From NCBI GenBank assembly GCA_963761985.1, contig CAVXIT010000003.1, positions 1 through 64,000 of the forward strand: a DNA stretch of 64,000 nucleotides, in the 5' to 3' direction. The position numbers and the translations under genes are program-made. How positions within the stretch are numbered: position 1 is the stretch's first letter; each line of letters opens with the position of its first letter. The stretch is from JACCTH01 sp963761985 (GTDB lineage: Bacteria > Actinomycetota > Acidimicrobiia > Spongiisociales > ZC4RG35). The notes under the pieces are model-generated. The model saw only the letters and a list, made by a program, of their open reading frames with translations, was not told the origin of the DNA and ran no database searches. Shown here in pieces: positions 1 through 8,754 of the stretch.

Positions 1-186
1 CCACCCCGCAGCCAGGTAGATCTGGTTTTCATTCCCGCTACCAGCGATGAAACCGGCGGCGTCGTCAAGAACTGTCCCGAAGAGAAGGGCAGCAGGGATC
101 GATGTGAGGAAGGTGACGATGAACAGAACCCCGAAGATCCGGGCTCCCCGCTGATCGGTATCCGTCATGCCTCCCACTGCAGACAT
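1..186 (-). CDS. DUF4386 family membrane protein, N-terminal part (runs off the window)
   Basis: Only the first 62 codons are visible; the rest lies beyond position 1. A short hydrophilic leader is followed by one strong hydrophobic segment (about residues 18-37) and then an IAGSG-containing loop. This matches the start of the complete DUF4386 protein at 984-1724, which has FWAGVFYLISF and later IAGAG at the same spacing. The family consists of small multi-helix membrane proteins of unknown function. I chose the ATG at 186 because a GGAG lies a few bases upstream; an in-frame ATG at 168 is possible. Family assignment rests on the local similarity pattern and should be treated as likely, not certain. 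Confidence 0.6.
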   Translation of the reverse strand, partial: MSAVGGMTDTDQRGARIFGVLFIVTFLTSIPAALLFGTVLDDAAGFIAGSGNENQIYLAAGW

Positions 187-329
187 GTGACTCCGGGATG
201 TGAGGCCGCGTCCTTCGCAGCCTATTGCTACTGCATCACGATTGGCTCGGTCTCAGTCTCTCTGTCGAATCATGATCTCGGCCATGGAGAATGGTCGTGC
301 CCGCGTCCAGTTCAGTTCCGGCTCAGCTT

Positions 330-872
330 CTACGCCGGGCTGCTCATCTGCGCTGCCCAAGGCTGACTCAGCCCTGAGAGATGATCCAAACGCGCAAGAA
401 GCTTCTCGAGTAGTGCCTCCAAGTTCTTGACCTCGGTGGGGCTGAGCTCGTGAAGAATGGATTGGTGCACCGCGAGGTTGATCGTGAAGGCTTCGTCGAT
501 CAATTCGCGGCCAGCATCCGTGACGCCGAGTCTGATTGCCCGGCGATCATCGGGGTCTGGGGCGCGTTCGATGAGCCCTTGCCGCTCGAGTCGATCGAGT
601 TTGCCTGTCATTCCTGATTGTGAAGTCAGGAGCTGTTGAGCAACCTGGAGCGGGGTGAGGAGTGTCGGCTCCGATCGCCGCAACAGGGCCAGTACCTCGT
701 AGTCGCCCCTTCGTCGCAATCCCGAGGCGATCGCGGTCTTTTCCAGCAGCTCCTCCGAAAGTTTTCCGCTCCAAATCAAGTCGAGAACGACTCCCAGACC
801 AAACAAGTCCTCATCGGGGCGGAGCCGGCTCCAGCCGTCCACGGTGTCTCGAGAAAAATTCAATCGCGGCAT
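330..872 (-). CDS. MarR family transcriptional regulator
   Basis: A 180-residue winged-helix repressor or activator of the MarR type, which typically binds a palindromic operator in its own divergent promoter and releases it on ligand binding. Residues about 57-125 form the wHTH: the recognition region reads SQSGMTGKLDRLERQGLIER and the wing carries the family hallmark DPDDRRAIRLG. The flanking helices would form the dimer interface. It is transcribed divergently from the DUF4386 gene at 984 across a 111-base AT-rich gap holding a good promoter, the usual arrangement for a MarR protein and its target. I infer that the DUF4386 gene, and perhaps the one at 1-186, is under its control. The ligand is unknown. 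Confidence 0.93.
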   Translation of the reverse strand: MPRLNFSRDTVDGWSRLRPDEDLFGLGVVLDLIWSGKLSEELLEKTAIASGLRRRGDYEVLALLRRSEPTLLTPLQVAQQLLTSQSGMTGKLDRLERQGLIERAPDPDDRRAIRLGVTDAGRELIDEAFTINLAVHQSILHELSPTEVKNLEALLEKLLARLDHLSGLSQPWAAQMSSPA

Positions 873-885
873 GTACAGATACTAG

Positions 886-914
886 TTGACGTATATCGTT
901 CAAATACATATAGT
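886..914 (+). promoter_or_regulatory. Sigma70-like promoter in the marR/DUF4386 divergent gap
   Basis: TTGACG (886-891) and TATAGT (909-914) are separated by exactly 17 bases, close to the consensus housekeeping promoter, and point toward the gene at 984. The stretch 880-915 is clearly more AT-rich than its surroundings and contains imperfect dyad elements (GTATAT and ATATAG halves) that could serve as the MarR operator. The operator role is inference. Confidence 0.6.
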
Positions 915-983
915 ACGAGAACGAATCATAGATCGCCAGGGCCGACCCTCCCGGTCTCGAACCGACCAGGGAGGACGAACACC

Positions 984-1724
984 ATGGCAACTACGGTCAC
1001 ACCGCCCAGAGCTACGGCACCCAAACGCGCTCCGATGGACTCATTGAGGAAGACCGCCTTCTGGGCGGGCGTGTTTTACCTGATCTCCTTTGTCTCTATC
1101 CCGACTCTCATCCTGTATGGCCCGGTGAAAGAGGCGGGCTACATCGCCGGTGCTGGCCCGGACACGGGCGTGCTCATCGGCGGCGTCCTGGAACTGATCG
1201 TCGGCCTCGCCGGCATCGGCACCGCCGTCGTCCTGTACAAGGTGTTGAAGAGGCAGAACCAAGCAGCCGCGCTGGGCTTCGTCGGCTCTCGAGTCCTCGA
1301 AGGCACCCTCCTCTTCGCCGGCGTCGCCAGCATCCTTACTGTCGTAGCCCTGCGGCAGGCCGGAGTCGGAGCAGACGGGTTGATCATCGGTCAGGCGTTG
1401 GTCGGGCTCTATGACAAGACGTTCCTCGTCTCAGGAAGCCTCATCCCCGCCGTGAACGCCCTGTTGCTCGGTTCGCTGCTGTACAAGTCACGCCTAGTGT
1501 CACGAGTCCTTCCTGTGCTCGGACTCATCGGAGCGCCCCTACTCCTCGTCGGCACCATCGGCACGATGTTCGGGGCCTGGGAACCAGCGTCCACGCCGAC
1601 CCTGATCCTCGCACTTCCCATCGCGACCTGGGAGTTTTCGCTCGGCGTCTACTTGATCGTGAAGGGCTTCCGGCCCTTGGGCTTGGCCAGACTCGACTTG
1701 GCCCCGCCAATGGCCGGCGCCTAA
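984..1724 (+). CDS. DUF4386 family membrane protein
   Basis: A 246-residue integral membrane protein with about six hydrophobic helices, starting after a hydrophilic basic leader (ATAPKRAPMDSLRKTAF). The DUF4386 pattern is clear: a first helix with YLISFVSIPTLILYGPV, a glycine-rich central helix, and a final LIVKGF-type end. No catalytic motif is visible and no function is established for the family. The start is the ATG at 984, preceded by GGGAGGA at 968-974; an open frame extends upstream to 636 but runs over the marR gene and is not coding. It is the first gene after the promoter at 886 and divergent from marR, so it is the probable regulated target. Confidence 0.88.
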   Translation: MATTVTPPRATAPKRAPMDSLRKTAFWAGVFYLISFVSIPTLILYGPVKEAGYIAGAGPDTGVLIGGVLELIVGLAGIGTAVVLYKVLKRQNQAAALGFVGSRVLEGTLLFAGVASILTVVALRQAGVGADGLIIGQALVGLYDKTFLVSGSLIPAVNALLLGSLLYKSRLVSRVLPVLGLIGAPLLLVGTIGTMFGAWEPASTPTLILALPIATWEFSLGVYLIVKGFRPLGLARLDLAPPMAGA

Positions 1725-1738
1725 GCAAGTAGCCGTAC

Positions 1739-1775
1739 AGCTCCCTTCGCCCCCGAGTTTCCGGCGACGGGAGCT
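1739..1775. other. Inverted repeat after the DUF4386 gene
   Basis: AGCTCCC (1739-1745) and GGGAGCT (1769-1775) are perfect complements 23 bases apart, just after the stop codon at 1724. There is no T-run, so a terminator role is uncertain. Confidence 0.25.
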
Positions 1776-1846
1776 CACCAAACGAGCCGAACTGGCGGAT
1801 GGACGAAAGCCTCGACAACTCGAGGACGGGCAAGAGGAGAAAAGAC

Positions 1847-1981
1847 ATGGCAACAACAGCTGCGGTGAATAGACCTCGCGATGCGGGCCTGCCGAAGCTC
1901 AACTTCCCCACCGTCCTGGTCACCCTCCAAGCCCGTATTCACCCCATCAACTCACGACCAAAGGAGATGTCGACTTGGTGA
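1847..1981 (+). CDS. Small ORF (44 residues) upstream of the DUF4389 gene
   Basis: An ATG at 1847 with a GAGGAG-type ribosome site (1834-1839) opens a 44-codon frame ending in MSTW. It overlaps the start of the next gene at 1975/1978 by a few bases, so it could be a leader peptide or a separate small protein. I do not recognise its sequence. It contains no membrane segment or domain motif. The good ribosome site and the stop/start overlap are the only support; the frame could also be chance, or a fragment of a gene damaged like its neighbours. Confidence 0.3.
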   Translation: MATTAAVNRPRDAGLPKLNFPTVLVTLQARIHPINSRPKEMSTW

Positions 1982-2636
1982 CACAATCTCAGTCCTACCC
2001 CGCCCGCCTGAGCAATCGACTATCCCGAGCAGACTGACAGGGTCTCGACACTTGTTCCGGCTCATCTGGGCAATCCCGATATTCGTCATTCTCGGCCTGC
2101 TCACATCGACTGCCAGCGACACATTCACCGTGGTCACCGACAGGGGCGAGGTGGTATCCAGGATCACCACGACGGGGTTGGGGATCGTCGGTGGGCTCTT
2201 CGTGGCCACGATGCTGATGATCGTGTTCCGTCAGCGATACCCCCGCTGGTGGTTCGACTTCTCACTAGCCCTAAGTCGGTTCTCGAACCGCGTCGGTGCC
2301 TATCTCGGCCTCCTTACCGATAAATATCCGTCGACCGAGGCCGAGCAATCGGTCCATCTCGACCTCGACTACCCCGAACGTGGAAGGCAAGACTGAGCCG
2401 CTGGATGCCGCTCGTGAAGTGGCTGCTTGGCGATTCCCCACTATGTCGTCCTTGCCGTGCTTGGAGTGGGAGCGGTCTTCGCGATTCTCATCGCCTGGTT
2501 CGCCATCCTCATCACGGGCCGTTATCCACGAGCCCTATTCAACTATGTGGTTGGGGTGGGGAGATGGGCCTTGCGAGTACAGGCTTACGCCACTCTTCTG
2601 ATCACTGACCGATACCCACCTTTCAGCCTGCACTGA
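1975..2636 (+). pseudogene. DUF4389 membrane protein, reading frame broken at about five points
   Basis: Reading across frames gives a recognisable DUF4389 protein of about 215 residues: YPARLS, then a first helix FRLIWAIPIFVILGLLTS, then RYPRWWFDF, SNRVGAYLGLLTDKYPS, WMPLVKWLL, IPHYVVLAVLGVG and a final helix before ITGRYPRALFNY and ITDRYPPFSLH. Family members are small membrane proteins of unknown role. The start is TTG 1975 or GTG 1978, after AAGGAG at 1961-1966. The frame changes near 2014, 2053, 2377, 2400 and 2430; each is explained by one extra base, while all conserved blocks survive. Loss of function cannot be told from sequence error; I favour error because the amino-acid sequence is otherwise undamaged. 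Confidence 0.7.
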
Positions 2637-2745
2637 GCCAACTGAGAAACGAGACGAACTCAAACTGAACCCGACTATCACCCCGATGACCGAGGGAGCC
2701 GTCGAGAGCCCGGCAGCGCAATTCTCCCCACCGCGAAATGACAAG

Positions 2746-3720
2746 ATGCGAGCCATTGTCCAGGACGCATATGGCTCGAGCGAGGTCTTGCGTCTGGCCG
2801 AGGTCGATCGGCCCCATATCGCGGCCAACGAAGTGCTTATCGACGTCGCCGCGGCCGGGATGGATCGGGGCACCTGGCATCTCATGGCGGGCAAGCCCTA
2901 CCTCATGCGGATCATCGGATACGGCTTCCGCCGCCCGAAGAACCGAGTGCCCGGAATAGACGTGGCCGGCACGGTGGTGATCGTCGGCACCGAGGTGACC
3001 AGGTTCCAACCCGGCGATGAAGTATTCGGCATGAGTCGAGGCGCCTTCGCCGAGCAAGCAGCCGTGCGGGAGGACAAGCTTGCCCTCAAGCCAGCTGGCC
3101 TCAGCTTTGAGCAGTCGGCTGTCGTCCCCATCTCTGGGGGAACCGCCCTTCAGGCCCTTCGCGACGCCGGGCAGGTCCAATACGGACAAGAGGGTGCTCA
3201 TCATCGGCGCTTCAGGCGGAGTTGGCACGTTCGCCGTGCAACTAGCCAAAGCTTTCGGAGCCGAAGTCACCGGTGTACTGCAGCACAGCGAAGGTCGATC
3301 TGGTCCGCTCGATCGGCGCCGACCACGTACTTGACTACACCCGAGACGATTACCTCGATGGATCCAAGAAGTACGACCTGATCGTCGACATCGGCGGAAA
3401 CAACAGCCTGCCCAAACTTCGCAAGGCCATGACTCGTCGGGGAACGCTGGTCATCGTCGGTGGCGAGGAGGGCGGCAACATCACGGGAGGATTCGGTCGA
3501 CAGCTCCCGCGCCAAGGCGCTGTCCATGTTCGTGAGTCAGCGCCTGACGATGCTCGCCTCCAAGGAGCGTCATACGGACCTCGAGGCCCTGCGGCCATAC
3601 CTTGAGGATGGCCAGGTCACGCCGGTCATCGATCGGACTTACCCCCTCGAACAAATACCTGTCGCGATGAGGCATCTCAAGGCCGGAGAGGCTCGAGGAA
3701 AGATCGCGGTCACGATCTGA
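2746..3720 (+). pseudogene. Quinone-oxidoreductase-like MDR (NAD(P)-dependent alcohol dehydrogenase), three frame breaks
   Basis: Medium-chain dehydrogenase/reductase of the zinc-free quinone reductase branch, reducing carbonyl or quinone substrates with NAD(P)H. The N-terminal GroES-like part reads MRAIVQDAYGSSEVLRL and VPGIDVAGTV; the Rossmann part has GASGGVGTFAVQLAK, GADHVLDYT and the terminal AGEARGKIAVTI. The frame changes near 3180 (before the nucleotide-binding loop), 3276 and 3505; joining the three frames restores a full-length protein of about 325 residues. An in-frame ATG at 2686 would add 20 non-conserved residues, so I prefer the ATG at 2746. The conserved content in all three frames suggests a functional gene with sequence errors, but a real pseudogene is not excluded. 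Confidence 0.75.
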
Positions 3721-3816
3721 TGGTCATGACGCGATCGGAAACAAGTGAAATAAACAAGGGATTAGGCGACTTCTGCGCCGTATTTTCCGCCAGTTCGAAC
3801 GTCTGCCACCGTATGT

Positions 3817-3837
3817 GGCCGCTCGCTAGCCGCGGCC
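3817..3837. other. Short stem-loop before the hydrolase gene
   Basis: GGCCGC (3817-3822) and GCGGCC (3832-3837) can form a 6-bp stem with a 9-base loop, 22 bases before the GTG start at 3860. It could affect translation of the hydrolase mRNA or be chance in GC-rich DNA. Confidence 0.2.
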
Positions 3838-3859
3838 TCTGCGTGGAATCGAGTTCTTC

Positions 3860-5245
3860 GTGACTACCACGCCCACGGCACCGCGCATGGACCAGGGCCA
3901 CGAGCATCCGATCAGTCCTGATCCCGGGCCAAGGCGACACATTGGGTGGATCGTGGCCGGTTCCTTGATTTTTGGACTAGTCGTCGGACTGCTTCTTGTT
4001 GCCGCTCCCTTCGTTCCAGCAGCGGAGAGCGAAGTTACCGGGGCGCTTTTGTTTGGATTTGCTCTGGGCTGGGCGATGTTGGCCGTGCTCTCGGTTCGCT
4101 TTAGCGATCAGCCGCAGCGATGGGCAGTAGCTCCAGCGTTGTTCATGGGATTGGGCGGGCTTCTTTTGTTGGGGTTCGGCTCCTATGTGCAGGGTGTGCT
4201 CAGCTGGATGTGGCCGCCGGCGCTCCTGGTGTTGGTGGTCTGGATGATCATCCGCTCCCGTCAGCAGCTGAAAAGCGGAAGTCGGTGGTTGCTCTATCCG
4301 GTGTTCGCCGTGCTGCTCCTAGCGTCGGTCGGGGGCGCCTACGAGACCGTGAGTGGAGCTTTGGACGCGCGCCCTTACCCGATGCCCGGCGAGCTCATCG
4401 ACGTTGGCGACTATCGCCTGCATCTCAGTTGCACTGGCTCGGGCAGCCCAACCGTGGTACTTCAAGCGGGTGGAGGCGAAATGTCCTCGGCTTTCGGATG
4501 GATAGCCCCGGCCGTCGCTGGTGAAACCCAGGTTTGTGTATATGACCGCGCTGGTCGCGGTTGGAGCGAACCGGCGGAAAGCCCCCAGGATGCAGCGCAG
4601 ATATCGTCCGACCTGCACACCTTGCTGGACCGCGGAAACATCCCAGGCCCATATTTGCTAGCGGGCCATTCCTTCGGTGGCCTCTATGTGCTCACTTTTG
4701 CTGCTCTTTATCCCGACGACGTCTCTGGCCTCGTTCTGATCGACTCCACAGCACCCGCATCAGAGGCCCTAGCGGAGGCGAAAACGGGGGACAACGGCGG
4801 CTCTTACGACCTTCCAGGCCGGATCTCCGCGCTGCTTTCTTCCTCGGTCCGTCTTGGTCTTGGTCGCCTTATCGCCCAGGCCGACTACGGCTTGCTCCCG
4901 CCGCAGTCCCGTGACGAGATAAGAGCCAGCGCGGCCACGACCAGTTACGCCAAGAGCACAATCGACGAGTACATCCAGGCAGGCAAGTCGAGCAGGCAAG
5001 CCGCAGCCCTCACCGACTTCTCAGGCAAGCCTCTTGTGGTGCTTACCGCGGGTGTCGGGAGTAGTGCTACCTGGATGACGGCACAGGACCACTTGGCCAC
5101 CCTGTCCACCAATAGCGCCCACCGTGTCATCGACGGCGCAATCCACGCAGGGCTGGTCCATGACGAGCGGTACGCAGCAGCGACGACCCAGGCAATCCTC
5201 GACGTCCTCACTTCGATCCGTAACGAAGAGCCACTCGTCGGATGA
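3860..5245 (+). CDS. Membrane-anchored alpha/beta hydrolase
   Basis: A 461-residue fusion of an N-terminal membrane region (about five helices between residues 27 and 165) and a C-terminal alpha/beta hydrolase. The hydrolase part has the oxyanion strand TVVLQAGGG, the YDRAGRGWSE segment and the nucleophile elbow GHSFGG with Ser271. A late IHAG segment carries the likely catalytic His429; the acid is probably in the VLT strand region before it. The enzyme would hydrolyse an ester or amide, with the active site facing one side of the membrane; the substrate is unknown. The start is GTG 3860 (MTTTPTAP); ATG 3887 is an alternative. A fragment resembling its C-terminus is found at 10398-10565. Confidence 0.85.
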   Translation: MTTTPTAPRMDQGHEHPISPDPGPRRHIGWIVAGSLIFGLVVGLLLVAAPFVPAAESEVTGALLFGFALGWAMLAVLSVRFSDQPQRWAVAPALFMGLGGLLLLGFGSYVQGVLSWMWPPALLVLVVWMIIRSRQQLKSGSRWLLYPVFAVLLLASVGGAYETVSGALDARPYPMPGELIDVGDYRLHLSCTGSGSPTVVLQAGGGEMSSAFGWIAPAVAGETQVCVYDRAGRGWSEPAESPQDAAQISSDLHTLLDRGNIPGPYLLAGHSFGGLYVLTFAALYPDDVSGLVLIDSTAPASEALAEAKTGDNGGSYDLPGRISALLSSSVRLGLGRLIAQADYGLLPPQSRDEIRASAATTSYAKSTIDEYIQAGKSSRQAAALTDFSGKPLVVLTAGVGSSATWMTAQDHLATLSTNSAHRVIDGAIHAGLVHDERYAAATTQAILDVLTSIRNEEPLVG

Positions 5246-5385
5246 TTGGCCCACCAACAGGATTGAATGACGCAGAGCGGTCCATCGATGACTGGCAACT
5301 TTCAGCTAAGAAGCCCCGCCATGAATTTCAGTGCAAGAAGACAACCTCGCGGCACCAACGTGACGCATAGACGGAACGGACCAAA

Positions 5386-6186
5386 GTGACATCTACCAGA
5401 GCCGCGACCCACAAAATCAACGATCCCACGCGGGCGACTGGCGCCTTCAGCACGACCCGGCGCAAGGTGGGGTTCATAGCGGGCATCAGCCTGCTGCTCA
5501 TGGCGATACTCGCCCCGCTCGCACATTTCGGTGTGCTCCAGAACCTCGTCGTGTCGGGGGACGCGGCCGCGACGATTGGAAACATCGTGGCTGACGAAGG
5601 GCTATTTCGTCTTGCCATCGCGACTCTTTTGGTCGTGACCTTCCTCGACATAGTTGTTGCCTGGGCGCTCTATGTCCTATTGAAGCCAGTGAACGAAACC
5701 CTCGCCGTTCTAGTCGGTTGGCTGCGGTTGGCCGCTCCTGCGGTGTTCGCCGTGGCGTTAGCGAACCTCCTCGATGTAGCGAACCTCCTTGGCAACGTTG
5801 GGCCTTCAACGTTGCAACCTGATCAGCTCGGTGCGCAAGTAATGGCTTCAATTGCGGCGTTCGACAACGGTTGGGCAATGAGCTTGGCGATCTTCGGTCT
5901 CCATTTAGTGGGTCTCGGGTACTTGCTTTTCAAGTCGGTCGACTTCCCCAAGTTCCTCGGAGTGCTCGTGGTCGTCGCTGGTGGCGGATACTTGGCAGAT
6001 ACATTCGCAAGAATCCTTTTCCCCGACTTCGACTTCACCTTCAGCCTCATCACCTTCGTAGGCGAGGCATTGCTGATCTTCTGGCTGCTGTGGAGAGCCA
6101 TCAAAGGGTTTTCGATGGAACCTGAATCCCTCGGCGGAAAGTTGACGGATCCGCTGCCGGTTCCAACGAGCACGGTGACGCCATGA
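5386..6186 (+). CDS. DUF4386 family membrane protein
   Basis: A 266-residue membrane protein with a 25-residue polar leader and six or seven hydrophobic helices. The DUF4386 features are the first helix with SLLLMAILAPLAHFGVL, the DIVVAWALYVLLKPVNETLA segment and the closing ALLIFWLLWRAIKGF helix. The start is GTG at 5386; no strong ribosome site is visible. Its stop overlaps the ATG of the next gene (ATGA at 6183-6186), so it is translationally coupled to the SDR gene, which hints that the pair acts together. Function of the family is not known. Confidence 0.82.
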   Translation: MTSTRAATHKINDPTRATGAFSTTRRKVGFIAGISLLLMAILAPLAHFGVLQNLVVSGDAAATIGNIVADEGLFRLAIATLLVVTFLDIVVAWALYVLLKPVNETLAVLVGWLRLAAPAVFAVALANLLDVANLLGNVGPSTLQPDQLGAQVMASIAAFDNGWAMSLAIFGLHLVGLGYLLFKSVDFPKFLGVLVVVAGGGYLADTFARILFPDFDFTFSLITFVGEALLIFWLLWRAIKGFSMEPESLGGKLTDPLPVPTSTVTP

Positions 6187-7094
6187 AGTCCATGAGCGGC
6201 AAGACTGTTTTGATCACCGGTGGGACCGGCGGGATCGGCAAGGCAGCTGCGGTCGGTCTCGCCTCGATGGGCGCCCGGGTGGGCATCACTGGCAGGGATC
6301 GAGTTCGGGCCGAGAGGGCCGCTAGAGAGATCGAGGCCGAGTCGGGCAATAGCACGGTGGACGTTTTCGTCGCCGATTTGTCTTCACAGGCCGAGGTTCG
6401 ACGGATGGCCGACGAGGTTCTCTCCGCCTACCCGCGGCTCGATGTTTTGCTGAACAATGCCGGTGGGTTCTGGGCGCACCGACATGTGACCGCCGACGGG
6501 CTGGAGCACACTTTTGCGCTCAACCACCTTGCCCCGTTTCTGCTGACCATCCTCCTGCGGGAACGCCTCATCGCCAGCGCACCGGCTCGTGTCGTCACCG
6601 TGTCGTCCGGGGCGCAGTCCATGGGCACGATCGACTTCGAAGACCTGATGGGCGAACAGGAATACTCGGGACAGCGGGCGTACAACCAATCCAAGCTGGC
6701 CAATGTGATGTTCACCTACGAACTCGCCAGACGACTGGACGGAAAGGGCGTCACCGCCACGGTTCTCCATCCGGGCATGACCAACACCGCTTTTAGCGCC
6801 GAGGATCCTGCTCGCAAGATGGCCCCCGTAGTCGCAGTCCTGCGACCTTTCATGAAAAGCCCCAAGAAGGGCGCCGAAACCGCCGTCTATTTGGCCAGTT
6901 CTCTCGAAGCAGAGGGGATTACGGGTCGCTACTTCGCCAATCGCAAGGCTAAGGAGTCAAACAAGTCGTCTTACGACACCGCGATAACTGCCCGGCTGTG
7001 GCAGGCGAGCGCCGACCTCGTCGGGATCCCGACCGAAGCGCGGGAAACAAGTACCCCCGTCGGAGCCTTGATCGAACCGAAAGGAAACGTATGA
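6183..7094 (+). CDS. SDR family oxidoreductase (retinol-dehydrogenase-like)
   Basis: A 303-residue classical-type short-chain dehydrogenase. The dinucleotide-binding loop reads ITGGTGGIGKAAA (residues about 10-22), the structural motif is LLNNAGG, the catalytic serine sits in VVTVSSGAQ and the catalytic Tyr/Lys pair in AYNQSKLAN. A C-terminal extension with KSPKKGAETAVYLASS is typical of the retinol dehydrogenase/WW-domain oxidoreductase-like branch. It would oxidise or reduce a hydrophobic alcohol or carbonyl using NAD(P). It is coupled by 4-base overlaps to the DUF4386 gene before it and the membrane protein after it, so the three form a tight operon. Confidence 0.9.
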   Translation: MKSMSGKTVLITGGTGGIGKAAAVGLASMGARVGITGRDRVRAERAAREIEAESGNSTVDVFVADLSSQAEVRRMADEVLSAYPRLDVLLNNAGGFWAHRHVTADGLEHTFALNHLAPFLLTILLRERLIASAPARVVTVSSGAQSMGTIDFEDLMGEQEYSGQRAYNQSKLANVMFTYELARRLDGKGVTATVLHPGMTNTAFSAEDPARKMAPVVAVLRPFMKSPKKGAETAVYLASSLEAEGITGRYFANRKAKESNKSSYDTAITARLWQASADLVGIPTEARETSTPVGALIEPKGNV

Positions 7095-7729
7095 CCGCCA
7101 TCGGAAACACCCCACCATCGATAGGCGTTGGCGGGGTAACGAAACCCGCCGGACTGAAGAGGATCAGGCTCTGGCCGCTAGCGATTCTGATCGGCTTCCC
7201 AATCGCGGGGTACGTCGCAGACCTGGTGGTGGACGGAGTCGATTCTGTAGGAGCGGCGATCGTTGCTGGTCTTATCGCGGGTGTCATCTTCGGAGCGGCG
7301 GAATGGTTTGTCTTGCGCCGGTGGGTCTCGTGGCTTTGGATCCCGGCGACGGCTGCCGGGACAGCCGTGGGCCTGGCCGTCGGCGCGTGGCTGGTCGACT
7401 ACGGGATCGGCCGAGGAGATGTTGCTCTCATAGGCGCTGTGACTGGCGTCGGTGTTGGGGTTATACAGGCCGTTGTGCTCGCTCGACACCGGATCCCTGG
7501 CGCATTGTGGTGGGCGCTCGCGAACCCGCCGGCCTGGGCACTTGGCTGGTTCGTGACCTCGTATGTGATCGCGAGGAACATCGCTGAGCGATTCCCGATC
7601 TTCGGCGCCAGCGGCGCGGTCGTATTCGGATTGCTGACCTGGCTGCTACTCGCGATGTTGCTCCGAAAAGCCACATCCGGGGGACCGGCGGACCGGGGCA
7701 CCAGTGTCGTCGTGACCGTGGACGCGTAG
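7091..7729 (+). CDS. Glycine-rich polytopic membrane protein, unknown function
   Basis: A 212-residue protein starting at the ATG 7091 that overlaps the SDR stop. After a polar leader there are about six hydrophobic helices rich in Gly, Ala and Val (for example AAIVAGLIAGVIFGAAEWFV and VALIGAVTGVGVGVIQAVVL). The helices come in near-repeated glycine-zipper style pairs, each ended by an Arg/Trp-rich loop (VLRRWVSWLW, VLARHRIPGALWW). No enzymatic motif is visible and I do not recognise a named family. As the last member of the 5386-7729 operon it may act with the DUF4386 protein and the SDR. Confidence 0.75.
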   Translation: MTAIGNTPPSIGVGGVTKPAGLKRIRLWPLAILIGFPIAGYVADLVVDGVDSVGAAIVAGLIAGVIFGAAEWFVLRRWVSWLWIPATAAGTAVGLAVGAWLVDYGIGRGDVALIGAVTGVGVGVIQAVVLARHRIPGALWWALANPPAWALGWFVTSYVIARNIAERFPIFGASGAVVFGLLTWLLLAMLLRKATSGGPADRGTSVVVTVDA

Positions 7730-7813
7730 GCGCCCTTCCTCATCAATGGGGCTCGTGGTTCAACTCGTGCTTGTTGCAAGGTCGATGGTCATGCCGCACT
7801 CGTTCGAGGCAAG

Positions 7814-8509
7814 GTGACGCTCAAGAATCTGGCTGGCGGTCTCCTGATCGCCTTGCCAGTGGCATACAACGCTCTTTACACGTTGCTGGCTCGGTCCTTT
7901 GACTACCCCGACATCCTCCGGCGACCGACTGCGGAGGTGCTGGAGCGGTTCGCTGCGGGAGGAAGTCGCCTGATCCTGACGTGGTGGGGGTTCGCGATGA
8001 GCGCCGTACTCCTGGCCCCCACCGCGGTCTTGGTTTCGGCAACCTTGGCCGACGCGAACTCGACCGTTCTGGCCCTAGCGACCACGATCGGTGTTCTAGC
8101 CGCCCTCGTCCAGTTCCTAGGGCTCATCCGCTGGCCGTTCGCCGTACCTCATCTCGCTCGCGCAAATGCCGATCCAAGTGCCAGCCCCGCGACAAGAGAC
8201 GCCATCGAAGTCGTCTTTCAAACGATCAATCGCTATCTCGGCGTAGCAGTTGGCGAGCACCTCGGATACCTCTTTACCGGGGTTTGGACCGGACTCGTTG
8301 GCGTAGCAGCTATTCAGTCGGGGCTGCTACATCCCGCTTTCGGAATCGTCGGTCTGATCCTTTCTCCTCTCTTCGTTATCTCCTCAATGGAGTTCGTTGG
8401 ATCAAACGAAGCGCGGGGCTGGACGCTCGCCGGCACGCTCGTTCCATCCACCTATATCGGGTGGTCGCTCTGGATGGCGGCTATCGGAATCGCCCTAATC
8501 GCGAGCTAG
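7814..8509 (+). CDS. DUF4386-like membrane protein
   Basis: A 231-residue membrane protein starting at GTG 7814, which follows AGGCAAG. The N-terminus NLAGGLLIALPVAYNALYTL lacks the polar leader seen in its paralogues. A WWGFAMSAVLLAP helix follows, then a polar middle with TRDAIEVVFQTINRYLGVAVGEHLGY, and four more helices. The conserved middle segment and overall layout match DUF4386. It is the fourth such protein in 8.5 kb. Function unknown. Confidence 0.72.
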   Translation: MTLKNLAGGLLIALPVAYNALYTLLARSFDYPDILRRPTAEVLERFAAGGSRLILTWWGFAMSAVLLAPTAVLVSATLADANSTVLALATTIGVLAALVQFLGLIRWPFAVPHLARANADPSASPATRDAIEVVFQTINRYLGVAVGEHLGYLFTGVWTGLVGVAAIQSGLLHPAFGIVGLILSPLFVISSMEFVGSNEARGWTLAGTLVPSTYIGWSLWMAAIGIALIAS

Positions 8510-8754
8510 CGAGGGCATGGGTGGTGGCGTGCTTGTATCGACCGAGCTGTCGCACGAGCCCGTGAACTCGAGGCGGAGGGACGGCGTGCCCTCGAGCGCT
8601 TCCCAGCCTTCCATGGTGCTAGATGCGTTCGTAGACGACGTTGTCGTCAGCATTGAGGGATTGGTACAAGGTAGGCCGCGATTCGCCACTGCCTTGATCA
8701 AGCAATGAACGCAACGAATATCGAAAGCAATCTGAAGCCCCGTAACCTGCCTAC

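Noticed and set aside
636..983. N-terminal extension of the DUF4386 frame
   Set aside because: It lies on top of marR and its promoter; the ribosome site and family alignment support ATG 984.
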